Counted from the first letter of the stretch, positions 1 to 7,746 are shown. The stretch is DNA of 33,530 nucleotides from Clostridia bacterium (GCA_017464225.1 JAFUDW010000025.1:1-33530); one strand, 5' to 3'. The notes: generated by a model not told the origin, from the letters alone. Numbers and translations: made by a program.

Positions 1-270
1 AAGCAGTTGGAAGCCGATACTGCCAGACTGCGGCAGGAAATCGAAGTACAGGAAGCAGAGAACGATCATCTTGAGCGGTTCATTGAAAAGGCGAGAACCT
101 ATGTCGGTATCAAGAAACTGGATGGCTATATCCTGCATGAGCTGATCAGCGCGATCTATGTGAGCGCGCCTGACAAAAGCAGCGGCCACAGGGAACAGCA
201 CATCCGCATTGAGTACAATGGCATCGGTTTTATCCCGATCCATGAACTGATGGCAAAGCAAACGGCGTGA
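1..270 (+). CDS. Large serine recombinase, C-terminal fragment (DUF4368-like)
   Basis: The gene enters from the left edge, so only the last 89 residues are visible. They begin with a charged coiled-coil stretch and continue into a segment with ERFIEKARTY, DGYILHELI and a terminal HIRIEYNGIGFIPIHEL. This matches my memory of the C-terminal DUF4368 region of clostridial Tn4451/Tn5397-type large serine recombinases. That region follows the catalytic resolvase domain and the zinc/coiled-coil DNA-binding domain. Such enzymes excise and integrate mobilisable or conjugative elements at short core sites. The catalytic serine lies outside the window, so activity cannot be judged. No other element genes are seen to the right, so the element probably extends leftward and ends close to position 376. 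Reading begins in frame at base 1; the TTG at base 7 is not a real start. Confidence 0.8.
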   Translation, partial: KQLEADTARLRQEIEVQEAENDHLERFIEKARTYVGIKKLDGYILHELISAIYVSAPDKSSGHREQHIRIEYNGIGFIPIHELMAKQTA

Positions 271-285
271 CCGAAATCACGCCGT
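262..285 (+). terminator. Inverted repeat at the end of the recombinase gene
   Basis: A perfect 9-bp inverted repeat (arms 262-270 and 277-285, loop CCGAAA) overlaps the TGA stop of the recombinase. No clear T-run follows, so it may be a weak terminator or an element-end structure. Confidence 0.4.
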
Positions 286-375
286 AAGCCTTGAAAACAT
301 TACGTTTTCGTCGATTGGAACCTAATACTGTGTTACGGAGCCCGCCGGAAAGGCGATTCTTTGTTTATCCGTTTA

Positions 376-1542
376 TCAGAAGCTTACTGCCACCACCATA
401 CCGCCCAGGTTATCGCTGGAAACGGTATAACCCGTATTGCCGTTGGGAATGGTCACCATGGCGTCGCTGTACGGATCATCCAGGCGGTAGATCTCACACC
501 GCAGCGTTCCATCCTCGAATACGGCGATATGAGGATGCTCGATCAGATACTGTGCATACTCCTCCACGCACATATCCAGCGCATGCATGGCTGTGGCATT
601 TGCAACGCCCACATAGCGGTAAACCTTGTTATTCTTCAGATTAATGCCGGTGATATAGCTCTTATCCACCGTATCGGGATACGGGAAGCCCTGGATAGGG
701 AAGCGGAACACCAGGCCGTATCTCCAGCAATTATTGTACAGCCAGCGGCCCTGCTCGGTTTCATGCAGCGGCGTATTGGAAAAATCCTTATCTCCGCTCT
801 TGAAGTTGTACAGCTTCACGCTCATACCGGAATGATAATCGCTGGTACCAGGGTAAGCCACGCCGGATTCCAGCACCTTTTCAGTCAGCTTATCGCCGCT
901 GTAGCGGGAGCTGAGAGAATCGGACTTTTTCGTCCAGTTCTGGGTCTGGACCTCCATGGTGCGGTAGCCCTCTTCCACGATGATATTATCCATATCCAGT
1001 CCGGAATCGCGCGCGTCCTGATAAAGGCTCATCAGGGCGTCCACAGCGTTGGGCATCAACATCACGGAGGAATTGACAGTGGGAATATTGGTGCTGCGAT
1101 CGTTATCCTGCCGGCTGTAGCGGCTGATGCTGACCATCATATCGTCGGTCAGATCGGCAGGCATGGCATGCCAGCGATTGATCACCAGCATGCCGCCCTG
1201 CAGCATTTCGCTGCGGGTCACGCTGACCTGGCCTCCTGCCGAAATGGGCAGCGCGCTCAGATCGAGCACATCCCACCCCTGCGCGGCAGGCGTCGGCCAC
1301 TGATCGTCTATCTGCACGGCGGCGGCGCTCTGCTGCAGCTCACGTTCCGTAATAGCGGCCGTATAATCCGCTATCCGTGCGGCGTTGATCTGCTGCACTT
1401 CAGCTTCATTCTCCTGCACGGCGCGCTCCAGATCTTTCTGTGTATACATATATCCGGCGTAAGCAAGGGCTGCCAGCGCCAGCAGCACCAGCATCCATAT
1501 AATCAGACCGCGATACGCATTATGTTTCTTTGCACTGGCCAT
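376..1542 (-). CDS. VanY/M15B-like membrane-anchored protein, probably inactive
   Basis: 388 residues with an N-terminal membrane anchor (about 12-33), a short coiled coil (35-75) and a C-terminal peptidase M15B (VanY, D,D-carboxypeptidase) fold, presumably facing the cell wall. Family landmarks that remain are SDYHSG (234-239), the WLYNNCWRYGLVFRFP region (267-282), ITGI (297-300) and YRYVG (308-312). In active VanY enzymes the first motif is SxHxxGxAxD. Here His237 is kept but the zinc-binding Asp is Lys243. The EPWH segment carrying the catalytic Glu and last zinc-binding His is replaced by NNKV (304-307). I therefore read it as a pseudopeptidase that may bind peptidoglycan peptides or regulate a partner. 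The reading frame is intact, with a good ribosome binding site (AGAAAGGTG) and a strong promoter, so it is not a decaying gene. The exact ligand alignment relies on recalled family motifs. Confidence 0.8.
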   Translation of the reverse strand: MASAKKHNAYRGLIIWMLVLLALAALAYAGYMYTQKDLERAVQENEAEVQQINAARIADYTAAITERELQQSAAAVQIDDQWPTPAAQGWDVLDLSALPISAGGQVSVTRSEMLQGGMLVINRWHAMPADLTDDMMVSISRYSRQDNDRSTNIPTVNSSVMLMPNAVDALMSLYQDARDSGLDMDNIIVEEGYRTMEVQTQNWTKKSDSLSSRYSGDKLTEKVLESGVAYPGTSDYHSGMSVKLYNFKSGDKDFSNTPLHETEQGRWLYNNCWRYGLVFRFPIQGFPYPDTVDKSYITGINLKNNKVYRYVGVANATAMHALDMCVEEYAQYLIEHPHIAVFEDGTLRCEIYRLDDPYSDAMVTIPNGNTGYTVSSDNLGGMVVAVSF

Positions 1543-1599
1543 GTTCAGTCACCTTTCTGCCCGAGCGAAACAGGCATGCGAAAAAATTTAAATATATCC

Positions 1600-1634
1600 A
1601 TCATTTTTATATCAAATTTATTACAAATTGTCAA
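1600..1634 (-). promoter_or_regulatory. Sigma-A promoter of the VanY-like gene
   Basis: On the minus strand TTGACA (plus 1629-1634) and TATAAA (plus 1606-1611) are separated by 17 bases, with a TG extension before the -10. The start point should be near 1600, giving a leader of about 57 bases. The whole 1543-1720 gap is AT-rich, and I see no other gene or clear terminator in it. Confidence 0.75.
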
Positions 1635-1720
1635 GACTTTATTGCGATAATGGCTTCGCAAATTATTAGTTTTTATAGTGTTTCCTTGTTCCAGTCGGTC
1701 TACAACGAAAATCCACGCGC

Positions 1721-2473
1721 TTATTCCATCACCAATTCCACAGGACAATGGTCTGAACCGAAAATCTCGCTGTGGATCGAAGCGGTCCGCGTCCTGGAAC
1801 GCAGCGCCTCAGACACGATAAAATAATCGATACGCCATCCGGCGTTGTTCTCCCTCGCATGGAAACGATAGCTCCACCAGGAATAAGCGCCAGCTTCATC
1901 GGGATGGAAAGCGCGGAAAGTATCCACAAAGCCAGCGGACAACAGTTCCGTCATTTTTGCGCGCTCCTGGTCTGTAAAGCCTGCGTTCATCCGGTTGGTT
2001 TTTGGATTTTTGATATCGATCTCCTCATGGGCCACATTCAAATCGCCGCACAGCACCACCGGCTTGCTTTTCTCCAGATTTTTCAGGTATGCGCGGAAGT
2101 CATCCTCCCAGCGCATGCGATAATCCAGGCGTTTCAGCCCGTCCTGGCTGTTGGGCGTATAGCAGCAAACCAGAAAGAAATCCGAAAATTCCAGCATCAG
2201 CACGCGCCCCTCATGGTCATGCTCTTCAATACCGATACCCTGCCGGACGCTGAGCGGCTCCTGGCGGGTGAACACAGCCACGCCGGAATAGCCTTTCTTT
2301 TCAGCGTAGTTCCAATACTGCCGATAGCCGGGCAGATCCAGATCGATCTGCCCTTCCTGCAGTTTGGTTTCCTGAAGACAAAAAACATCGGCATCCAAAG
2401 CGTTGAAGCTGTCCATAAAGCCTTTGCCCATTGCGGCGCGCAGTCCGTTCACATTCCAGGAAATCAGTTTCAT
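1721..2473 (-). CDS. xth: Exodeoxyribonuclease III (AP endonuclease)
   Basis: 250 residues, full length for the ExoIII/ExoA branch of the EEP nuclease family. It cleaves DNA 5' to abasic sites during base excision repair and removes 3' blocking groups. Visible motifs are WNVNGLRA (6-13), LQETK with metal-binding Glu35, GDLNVAH (143-149, catalytic Asp144 and Asn146), WRIDYF (213-218) and GSDHCPV with Asp241/His242. The ATG start has AAGGAG eight bases upstream. That Shine-Dalgarno lies just beyond the start codon of this gene and abuts the TGA of the next minus-strand gene's coding end, leaving about 15 bases between the two genes, though which is transcribed first matters: the FliB-like gene (higher coordinates) is upstream. 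They are probably co-transcribed. Three further glycosylase genes lie within 8 kb. Confidence 0.95.
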   Translation of the reverse strand: MKLISWNVNGLRAAMGKGFMDSFNALDADVFCLQETKLQEGQIDLDLPGYRQYWNYAEKKGYSGVAVFTRQEPLSVRQGIGIEEHDHEGRVLMLEFSDFFLVCCYTPNSQDGLKRLDYRMRWEDDFRAYLKNLEKSKPVVLCGDLNVAHEEIDIKNPKTNRMNAGFTDQERAKMTELLSAGFVDTFRAFHPDEAGAYSWWSYRFHARENNAGWRIDYFIVSEALRSRTRTASIHSEIFGSDHCPVELVME

Positions 2474-2488
2474 ATTTCTTTCTCCTTG

Positions 2489-3406
2489 TCAGCTATTATA
2501 ATCATGCAGCGCGCTCAAAAGCGTTTCCGCATTTACATCCGAATATTCTATTTCCGCGGAATACAGGCGAGCAACCTCATATATATCCTCCGGTTTCTCG
2601 CAGAGGAGAACGATCAGCTGGGTGCTCAGCACGCAGAATGCGGTCACGCCAAAGCAGAAATCGCCATTTTTATGAGCGTTCAAATAATACCGATATAGAA
2701 AGTATACCAGCAGCTGCTCCTGCTTGACATCATCGATCCCGGCAAAAACACGGCTTTTTTTTCGTTTTTCAAGCAAGACCGTCCATTGACCGTCCATTCT
2801 CTCCATCTGAAGCAGCGCTTCCACCCATTGGCGGAATGGCAGATCAGGCAGAGCGATATCCCCATCCCGCTCCATGATCAACTCCATGCGCTTCAAGATA
2901 GGCATCCTTCGATCCTGGGCAATTTGCAAAAGCGCTTCCCGCTGCCTGATCCATCCCTGCTCCCGATCACTCAGCACAGCCTTTGATCTTCCATTGTCCT
3001 CCAGGATCAGCCCGACCGGTTCCTTGCAATCCAAAATCAGCCTGCATGCGGCCTCGCAGCACAATCCGAGGCCAATCTCCTCCCTGTCGGTCAAGCGAAG
3101 GCGGAATCGGGGATGATCGCGGCAGATCTGGCAAAGCGATTTTTCACTTTTTTCCAGGATCAATTCGCAAAGATTTTGCCGATTGAGAAATGGGCATCGT
3201 CCATCCTCCCGCATGACAAACCGACCGTTCAGTACCGTGCCTTCAATGTTCCTTCGCAGCTTTTCCCCCAATTCGCCCTTCATCAGTATATACTTTCGCA
3301 TACTGGAATAATCAATATCGACTTCCCAGCCGATGCAGCAATTATGCCCGCATTGATCGGCGATGCACTTGAAAAGCGGATAATAATCCGGATATACCCA
3401 CTTCAT
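2489..3406 (-). CDS. FliB-like lysine N-methylase family protein
   Basis: 305 residues opening with YPDYYPLF, then a cysteine-rich segment (Cys14, Cys19, Cys23, Cys24) followed by GWEVD. A second cluster follows: CPF at 71, Cys80, CQICRDHPRF (92-101) and CC at 116-117. This pattern is that of the FliB/YkgJ-type proteins annotated as flagellin lysine-N-methylase, which use a cysteine-bound metal centre and SAM to methylate surface lysines. The known enteric FliB is longer, roughly 380-400 residues, and this copy is shorter at the C-terminus. No flagellar gene is in the window, so the substrate may not be flagellin. ATG start with AAGGAT upstream. It is immediately upstream of xth (15-base gap), probably in one transcript; I see no functional reason for the pairing. 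Confidence 0.75.
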   Translation of the reverse strand: MKWVYPDYYPLFKCIADQCGHNCCIGWEVDIDYSSMRKYILMKGELGEKLRRNIEGTVLNGRFVMREDGRCPFLNRQNLCELILEKSEKSLCQICRDHPRFRLRLTDREEIGLGLCCEAACRLILDCKEPVGLILEDNGRSKAVLSDREQGWIRQREALLQIAQDRRMPILKRMELIMERDGDIALPDLPFRQWVEALLQMERMDGQWTVLLEKRKKSRVFAGIDDVKQEQLLVYFLYRYYLNAHKNGDFCFGVTAFCVLSTQLIVLLCEKPEDIYEVARLYSAEIEYSDVNAETLLSALHDYNS

Positions 3407-3420
3407 GTTTTGTATCCTTA

Positions 3421-3456
3421 AACAAAAACCGCCGCCGGAAATGGCGACGGTCTTTT
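3421..3456 (-). terminator. Rho-independent terminator after rpmA
   Basis: On the minus strand an 8-bp GC-rich stem with one mismatch (arms at plus 3429-3436 and 3443-3450) is followed by GGTTTTTGTTT. It lies 11 or so bases beyond the rpmA stop and closes the rplU-prp-rpmA operon. The plus strand also has a short T-run after the stem. Confidence 0.8.
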
Positions 3457-3466
3457 GTCAAATCAA

Positions 3467-3751
3467 TTACTGTTCGACGGGATAAATGCAAACCTGCTTC
3501 TTGTCGCGGCCCAGGCGCTCAAAACGCACGATGCCGTTGGACTTGGCAAACAGGGTATCATCCTTACCGATGCCCACGTTCAGGCCGGGATGGATGTGCG
3601 TGCCGCGCTGGCGCACCAGGATATTGCCAGCCAGGACGAACTGACCGTCGGCGCGCTTGGGTCCAAGGCGCTTGCTTTCACTGTCGCGGCCATTGCGGGT
3701 GGAGCCCATACCTTTTTTATGAGCGAACAGCTGAAGATTCATTTTCAACAT
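3467..3751 (-). CDS. rpmA: 50S ribosomal protein L27 (with cleavable leader)
   Basis: 94 residues. Mature L27 begins [13 protein letters not shown]; its N-terminal tail reaches the peptidyl transferase centre. Here it is preceded by [10 protein letters not shown], the Firmicutes-type leader removed by Prp after the Ala of LQLFA. The rest ([35 protein letters not shown]) is standard. GGAGG sits nine bases before the ATG. The gene for the processing protease lies 23 bases upstream. Confidence 0.98.
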   Translation of the reverse strand: MLKMNLQLFAHKKGMGSTRNGRDSESKRLGPKRADGQFVLAGNILVRQRGTHIHPGLNVGIGKDDTLFAKSNGIVRFERLGRDKKQVCIYPVEQ

Positions 3752-3774
3752 GATGTTGTTCCTCCGTTCTTACT

Positions 3775-4092
3775 TCACCGGGTGGTGAACACAATATGTT
3801 TGGGATAGGATGCGGCGATATCGTGGATGCCCTGTTCAAAAACCTGCAAGATCACCTGCACGTCATGATTCTGCTGCCCGGAAGGAACCTGGACAAACAG
3901 GAAACCATCCTTTTCGTTCACATCTGGCGTAACGCCGGCGATGTGTTCCAGGGAATTGCAGCAGGTGATGGAAAGAGCCGATACAGCGGCGCAGACGATA
4001 TCGCTGCCCGCCTCTGCATAGCCCGCATGACCCTTGCAGGAAAAGCCCGTAAGCTTTCCTTCCTCGTCACGGAACAGGGTAATGCGCGTCAT
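3775..4092 (-). CDS. prp: Ribosomal processing cysteine protease Prp
   Basis: 105 residues of the YsxB/DUF464 family. Prp removes the N-terminal leader from L27, a step essential in Staphylococcus aureus. The catalytic pair is visible: His22 in GHAGYAEAGSD and Cys34 in DIVCAAVSAL. It sits between rplU and rpmA, the usual place. Its ATG shares one base with the rplU stop (TGATG), which suggests translational coupling to L21. Confidence 0.95.
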   Translation of the reverse strand: MTRITLFRDEEGKLTGFSCKGHAGYAEAGSDIVCAAVSALSITCCNSLEHIAGVTPDVNEKDGFLFVQVPSGQQNHDVQVILQVFEQGIHDIAASYPKHIVFTTR

Positions 4093-4397
4093 CAGCCGTT
4101 GATAGCGGTGATTTCCACCTTGGTGAAGGGCTGGCGATGGCCGGCCTTACGGCGATAATTCTTCTTGCTCTTATACTTGAAAACGACGATCTTCTTGCCC
4201 TTGCCCTGCTGCAGCACTTTGCCCTTCACGGCAGCGCCGGCCAGCACGGGGTTGCCCACCTCAACGGTATCGCCGCCGAGCATAAGCACGGGGAAGGTTA
4301 CTTCATCGCCCACCTGGTTGTCGAGCTTTTCCACATAGATGACGTCTCCCTGAGAGACACGGTACTGTTTGCCGCCGGTCGCAATAATCGCGTACAT
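4092..4397 (-). CDS. rplU: 50S ribosomal protein L21
   Basis: 101 residues starting [18 protein letters not shown], standard for L21, which binds 23S rRNA together with L20. A longer reading frame begins 45 bases earlier, but the family start and a strong AGGAGGTG eight bases before this ATG decide for 4397. The C-terminal [13 protein letters not shown] segment is the conserved rRNA-binding stretch. First gene of rplU-prp-rpmA. Confidence 0.98.
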   Translation of the reverse strand: MYAIIATGGKQYRVSQGDVIYVEKLDNQVGDEVTFPVLMLGGDTVEVGNPVLAGAAVKGKVLQQGKGKKIVVFKYKSKKNYRRKAGHRQPFTKVEITAING

Positions 4398-4498
4398 TCT
4401 GGCAGCACCTCCTTTTACAAACTCGCCGGAAACGTAAAGCATGTTTCAGCCTTGAGGCAGCGCAATGCGCATTTAAAGAGCCCCTTCCGAGCGGCTAC
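4398..4498 (-). ncRNA. Candidate L21 leader (5' UTR of rplU)
   Basis: About 100 bases separate the predicted transcription start from the rplU ATG. In the transcript the leader has an AGCC...GGCT stem early on, a GCGC-ATT-GCGC stem and a GCC-TCAA-GGC stem before the Shine-Dalgarno. Many Bacillota have a structured L21 leader here that is thought to mediate autoregulation. I infer identity from position and small hairpins only, not from a covariance match. Confidence 0.45.
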
Positions 4499-4504
4499 CT
4501 GACT

Positions 4505-4533
4505 AATATAACATTTTCGTGCGTCATTGTCAA
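4505..4533 (-). promoter_or_regulatory. Promoter of rplU-prp-rpmA
   Basis: Minus-strand TTGACA (plus 4528-4533), a 17-base spacer, then TATATT (plus 4505-4510) with a TG extension. This is near consensus and fits a highly expressed ribosomal operon. Confidence 0.85.
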
Positions 4534-4550
4534 TGCTTTTCCTTGAAAAA

Positions 4551-4898
4551 TCACGTGTTTCCGCCGCATTTTTCTCTCTTGTGAATCAAAAACGTGGATA
4601 AAACAGCGTAGATCAGAACCGCTCCCATGCAGATATAGGCGAACGTACTGTAAAACATCCTGTCTGTTAGTGCGTACAGCAACATGAAAACGCCATATCC
4701 CGCGATCATCAAAAAGCAAACGCTCGATTGACGGTAATAGGGCTTTTTATTCATCCGTTTTCGCTCCTCTGGAGAAGCGTAAAGCCATGCGTTATTGATG
4801 AGCTTTCCTTTTTCAAGCAATTGTCTTATGCCAAGCACTCCGCAACCCAATACAACTATGGCGCACAAAACAGCGCCTGCAATGGCGGAAGCGTTCAT
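4551..4898 (-). CDS. DUF3784-like small membrane protein
   Basis: 115 residues with three predicted membrane segments (about 4-25, 58-78, 84-106). Between the first two is a cytoplasmic or surface loop with LINNAWLYASPEERKRMNKKPYYRQS, here quoted in pieces: LINNAWLYAS, PEERKRMNKK, PYYRQS. This loop resembles the DUF3784 family of clostridial membrane proteins, which have no known function. The ATG overlaps the stop of the upstream glycosylase gene by four bases (ATGA), with AAGGAG inside that gene, so translation is coupled. The coupling does not reveal a shared role. Confidence 0.7.
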   Translation of the reverse strand: MNASAIAGAVLCAIVVLGCGVLGIRQLLEKGKLINNAWLYASPEERKRMNKKPYYRQSSVCFLMIAGYGVFMLLYALTDRMFYSTFAYICMGAVLIYAVLSTFLIHKREKCGGNT

Positions 4899-5392
4899 AG
4901 CTCCATCTCCTTCAGCGCCTTCCCCCAGGCGTCAGTCAGCCGTTGCATAGAACAGGCGGCGTTGGCCGGACTTGTGGAAGGCAAAACGATATATCGGACG
5001 GGCAGCCCTTCCCAGTGTTTCAAAAAGATCTTCTCTGCCGTTTTTCCATTGAGCAGGATCAGGCTTATGGGACATTTATCCAGCAAAGACGGCAGATCGT
5101 TGGGTATGGCTCCGCGGATGCTGCTGTCAGCCGAGCCTTCTATATCGCATCCTTTGATCACATCCCAAAGCGCAATATGGTGCCGCAGCAGGAATTCCCT
5201 TTTTTCGGCAATTTCCCGCGGCGGCATCTCATGAAAAAGAAGGCCAAGCATCGACCAGAAACGGTTCTGAGGATGACCGTAATAAAAGGCGTTTTCCCGG
5301 GATTTGACCGAAGGAAAGGTGCCAAGCACCAGCACGCGGCACGATGCGTCCCAAACAGGCTCAAAAGGATGAATCAAGCTTTCTCTTTCCAT
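4895..5392 (-). CDS. Family 6 hypoxanthine-DNA glycosylase (HDG)
   Basis: 165 residues of the uracil-DNA glycosylase superfamily. The N-terminal signature GTFPSVKSRE followed by FYYGHPQNRFW is that of the HDG (DNA-deoxyinosine glycosylase) family, which removes hypoxanthine formed by adenine deamination. Near the C-terminus LPSTSPANA matches the second active-site loop. Enzymes described from archaea and bacteria are similar in length. The start is the ATG before ERESLIHPFEP; no good Shine-Dalgarno is seen, and an 8-bp hairpin lies only 11 bases upstream, so expression may depend on readthrough from the LytTR operon. Downstream it overlaps the DUF3784 gene by four bases. Confidence 0.88.
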   Translation of the reverse strand: MERESLIHPFEPVWDASCRVLVLGTFPSVKSRENAFYYGHPQNRFWSMLGLLFHEMPPREIAEKREFLLRHHIALWDVIKGCDIEGSADSSIRGAIPNDLPSLLDKCPISLILLNGKTAEKIFLKHWEGLPVRYIVLPSTSPANAACSMQRLTDAWGKALKEMEL

Positions 5393-5397
5393 TGCGC

Positions 5398-5423
5398 ATA
5401 AAGGGCAGGCACTTGGCCTGCCC
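5398..5423 (-). terminator. Hairpin after the LytTR gene
   Basis: A perfect 8-bp stem (plus arms 5403-5410 and 5416-5423, loop of five) is followed on the minus strand by TTTAT. It begins eight bases after the regulator stop and ends just before the HDG start. The short T-run suggests a leaky terminator. Confidence 0.55.
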
Positions 5424-5430
5424 GTGGAAA

Positions 5431-6195
5431 TCAGCCAAACAGCTGCTCCAGCTCCTCGTATTTTTCCTGGGTGATCAGGGCGTCCCGGTCAGTGCCATCC
5501 AGCCGGACCACGTACGTCCAACGCCCATAAGGCGTGATATCATGGATGCGGTTCAAATTGATGATATAGCTGCGGTGACAGCGGAAAAACACCTGCGGAT
5601 CCAATTTGGCTTCGGTCTCCCCCAGCGTGTCCGACGTGGCGTAGCTCTTTCCGTCCGAGGTATAAATCACCGTGGAGCGTTCCTCGCGCTGCACCAGCAC
5701 GATATCCGACATATTGATGAAGGATACTCCATCCCGATGCTTGAGCATCATCCTGCCCTGAGGGCGGACGCGTTCCTTCGCGGGCGCGGTTTCCAGGGAT
5801 GGCCGCGCCTTCATAAATTGCATCCGCTCGCGGATCCGGGTGAGCGTTTCAATGACGCGCTCCATTTTGAAGGGCTTGAGCAGGTAATCGAAAGCGTACA
5901 CCGCGAAAGCGTCGCTGCGGTACTCCTCATGCGCCGTGGCGAAAATCATCACACAGCTGGGATCCTCGTCCTGGATCTGATTGGCGCAGGCTACGCCATT
6001 CATAACGGGCATATCTACGTCCAGAAATACCACTTGAGGGCGAAGAGCAGTAAATTTCTCCATCAATTCGGCGCCGTCCGCAGCCTCGCCCACCAGCTCG
6101 TAGCCTTCCACCCGGGCAATCATCTTGCGCAGGATCAGCCGCATACCCGGTTCATCGTCCGCGATCAAAACGCGAATGGTTTCTGCATCCATCAT
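5431..6195 (-). CDS. LytTR-family response regulator
   Basis: 254 residues. The receiver domain (about 6-125) has the acidic pair Asp13/Asp14, phospho-acceptor Asp59 in FLDVDMP, Thr87 and Lys107 in LLKPF. A Pro/Ala/Arg linker leads to a LytTR DNA-binding domain (about 148-254) with FFRCHRSYIINL. LytTR regulators bind imperfect direct repeats and often control cell-wall, toxin or competence genes. There is no histidine kinase in the window, so it is an orphan here. GAGGAAAAG precedes the ATG, and 12 bases separate it from the upstream gene. It is therefore probably the last gene of nfeD-floA-membrane protein-lytTR, which suggests membrane or envelope stress as its context (inference). Confidence 0.93.
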   Translation of the reverse strand: MMDAETIRVLIADDEPGMRLILRKMIARVEGYELVGEAADGAELMEKFTALRPQVVFLDVDMPVMNGVACANQIQDEDPSCVMIFATAHEEYRSDAFAVYAFDYLLKPFKMERVIETLTRIRERMQFMKARPSLETAPAKERVRPQGRMMLKHRDGVSFINMSDIVLVQREERSTVIYTSDGKSYATSDTLGETEAKLDPQVFFRCHRSYIINLNRIHDITPYGRWTYVVRLDGTDRDALITQEKYEELEQLFG

Positions 6196-6207
6196 CTTTT
6201 CCTCGGA

Positions 6208-6690
6208 TTATCTGATCACCCGGCGGCCGTTTTTGAACGCCGGGCGTTTGAGTATTTCAGCCATGACCACCGCCTGTGTTACACTGTCGGGGGCGAAATT
6301 CAGCTGCAAGCCCTGTTTGCGCACCATCACAGGCATAGCAGCCTGCTGGGAGGGCCGCTGACGCGGCATTTCCCGTTCTTCTGCCGGGCAAGGCATCGGT
6401 TTTCCCTCATGCTCGTGCGGTTCGATCGCGGGCATTTCAATGGAACCGTCCCGCTCGAAGTCCTCAAAGGGAAGCACATCGCCAAAGATGTCGCTTTCCG
6501 CCGTTTCCTTCGGCGCAGGCTGGGCGGGCGTTAAAGGCGTTTTGCTTTCCGCATACGGCTTATGCGCCTTTTTTCGCACCGTTCTGGCTGCGGAAGGGAC
6601 GCCTTTCCCGGCAATTCTTTTTTGTTTCTTTTTACTTGCGCTGATCGCAAAGCTGATAATGATCAGCAGCAGCGGAAAGATCGCGTCCAT
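6208..6690 (-). CDS. Single-pass membrane protein next to floA, unknown function
   Basis: 160 residues. The start is the ATG of MDAIFPLLLIIISFAIS, which has AGGAGG six bases upstream; a longer frame to 6747 lacks support. A membrane anchor (about 2-17) is followed by a basic KKKQKR stretch, then a long Pro/Glu-rich, probably disordered region. The C-terminus has NFAPDSVTQAVVMAEILKRP, with a hydrophobic AVVMAEIL helix. I recall similar short C-terminal helices in unnamed clostridial membrane proteins, but I do not recognise a named family. Its place directly after floA suggests it may be a flotillin-associated protein. Confidence 0.7.
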   Translation of the reverse strand: MDAIFPLLLIIISFAISASKKKQKRIAGKGVPSAARTVRKKAHKPYAESKTPLTPAQPAPKETAESDIFGDVLPFEDFERDGSIEMPAIEPHEHEGKPMPCPAEEREMPRQRPSQQAAMPVMVRKQGLQLNFAPDSVTQAVVMAEILKRPAFKNGRRVIR

Positions 6691-6753
6691 ACCGTTCCTC
6701 CTGTTGACCTGCCTTCCTGCCCCGGCAGCTCCGGAGCAGGGAAGCAAAGCGCT

Positions 6754-7746
6754 TTACTTTTCAGAGGCATCAGCTTCGGGCTTGGCAGCGCTGGCGATGC
6801 CCTCCCGCATATTGGTATCGGCAATCACGTTTTTCATCTGGTAATAATCCATGACGCCCAGCTTGCCTTCCCGCAGCGCTTCGGCCATGGCCAAAGGCAC
6901 CTGCGCCTCGGCTTCCACCACGCGGGCGCGCATCTCCTGGACCGCGGCGATCATTTCCTGCTCGCGGGCCACGGCGATGGCGCGGCGCTCCTCAGCGTTC
7001 GCCTGCGCGATGCGGCGATCGGCTTCCGCCTGATCCATCTGCAGCTGCGCGCCGATATTGCGGCCAACGTCCACATCAGCGATATCAATGGACAGGATGC
7101 GGAAGGCGGTACCGCTGTCAAGGCCCTTGTTCAGCACGTTCTGGCTGATCAGATCGGGATTCTCCAGCACAGCCTTATGGGTTTCGGAAGAGCCGATGGT
7201 GGTTACGATACCTTCGCCTACGCGGGCGATGATGGTTTCCTCCCCGGCGCCGCCAACCAGGCGGGTCACGTCGGTTCGCACGGTAACGCGGGCTTTGGCC
7301 CGCAGCTCGATGCCGTCCTTTGCCACAGCGGCAATGGGAGGCGTTTCAATGACCTTAGGCGTTACGCTCATCTGAACAGCCTGCAGCACGTCGCGACCGG
7401 CAAGATCCACCGCGCAGGCCTCCTCAAAGGTCATATCGATATTGGCCTGCTGGGCGGAGATCATAGCCTTGGCCACGCGCTCAATGTTGCCGCCCGCCAG
7501 AAAATGCTTTTCCAGCTGATCAATGGTAATATCCAGACCGGCCTTACGCACCATGATCAGCGAATCCACCAAACGATGGGGAGAAATACGGCGCAGACGC
7601 ATCCCAACCAGCGTGCCCACCTTGATCTTTACGCCGCTGGAAATAGCGCGGATCCACAGTCCAATGGGCACATACCGCAGGAAGACGATGATCAAAAGCA
7701 AAACCAAAGCCACAATGATAATTAACGTTGCGCTGATCGCATCCAT
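6754..7746 (-). CDS. floA: Flotillin-like protein FloA
   Basis: 330 residues, full length for FloA (YqfA). A hydrophobic hairpin-like anchor (about 5-28) is followed by an SPFH/PHB-type domain (for example [34 protein letters not shown]) and an Ala/Glu-rich coiled coil near 235-290 ([20 protein letters not shown]). FloA forms membrane microdomains and influences membrane fluidity and signalling. AGGAGG precedes the ATG. It follows nfeD by 15 bases, the same pairing as yqeZ-yqfA in Bacillus. Confidence 0.97.
   Translation of the reverse strand: MDAISATLIIIVALVLLLIIVFLRYVPIGLWIRAISSGVKIKVGTLVGMRLRRISPHRLVDSLIMVRKAGLDITIDQLEKHFLAGGNIERVAKAMISAQQANIDMTFEEACAVDLAGRDVLQAVQMSVTPKVIETPPIAAVAKDGIELRAKARVTVRTDVTRLVGGAGEETIIARVGEGIVTTIGSSETHKAVLENPDLISQNVLNKGLDSGTAFRILSIDIADVDVGRNIGAQLQMDQAEADRRIAQANAEERRAIAVAREQEMIAAVQEMRARVVEAEAQVPLAMAEALREGKLGVMDYYQMKNVIADTNMREGIASAAKPEADASEK

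Noticed and set aside
361..1650. A 429-codon plus-strand frame opposite the VanY-like gene
   Set aside because: No ribosome binding site and no family match; the minus-strand gene has recognisable M15B motifs, a promoter and a Shine-Dalgarno.
4398..4442. Longer L21 start 15 codons upstream
   Set aside because: The family starts at MYAII and the strong AGGAGGTG site lies inside the proposed extension.
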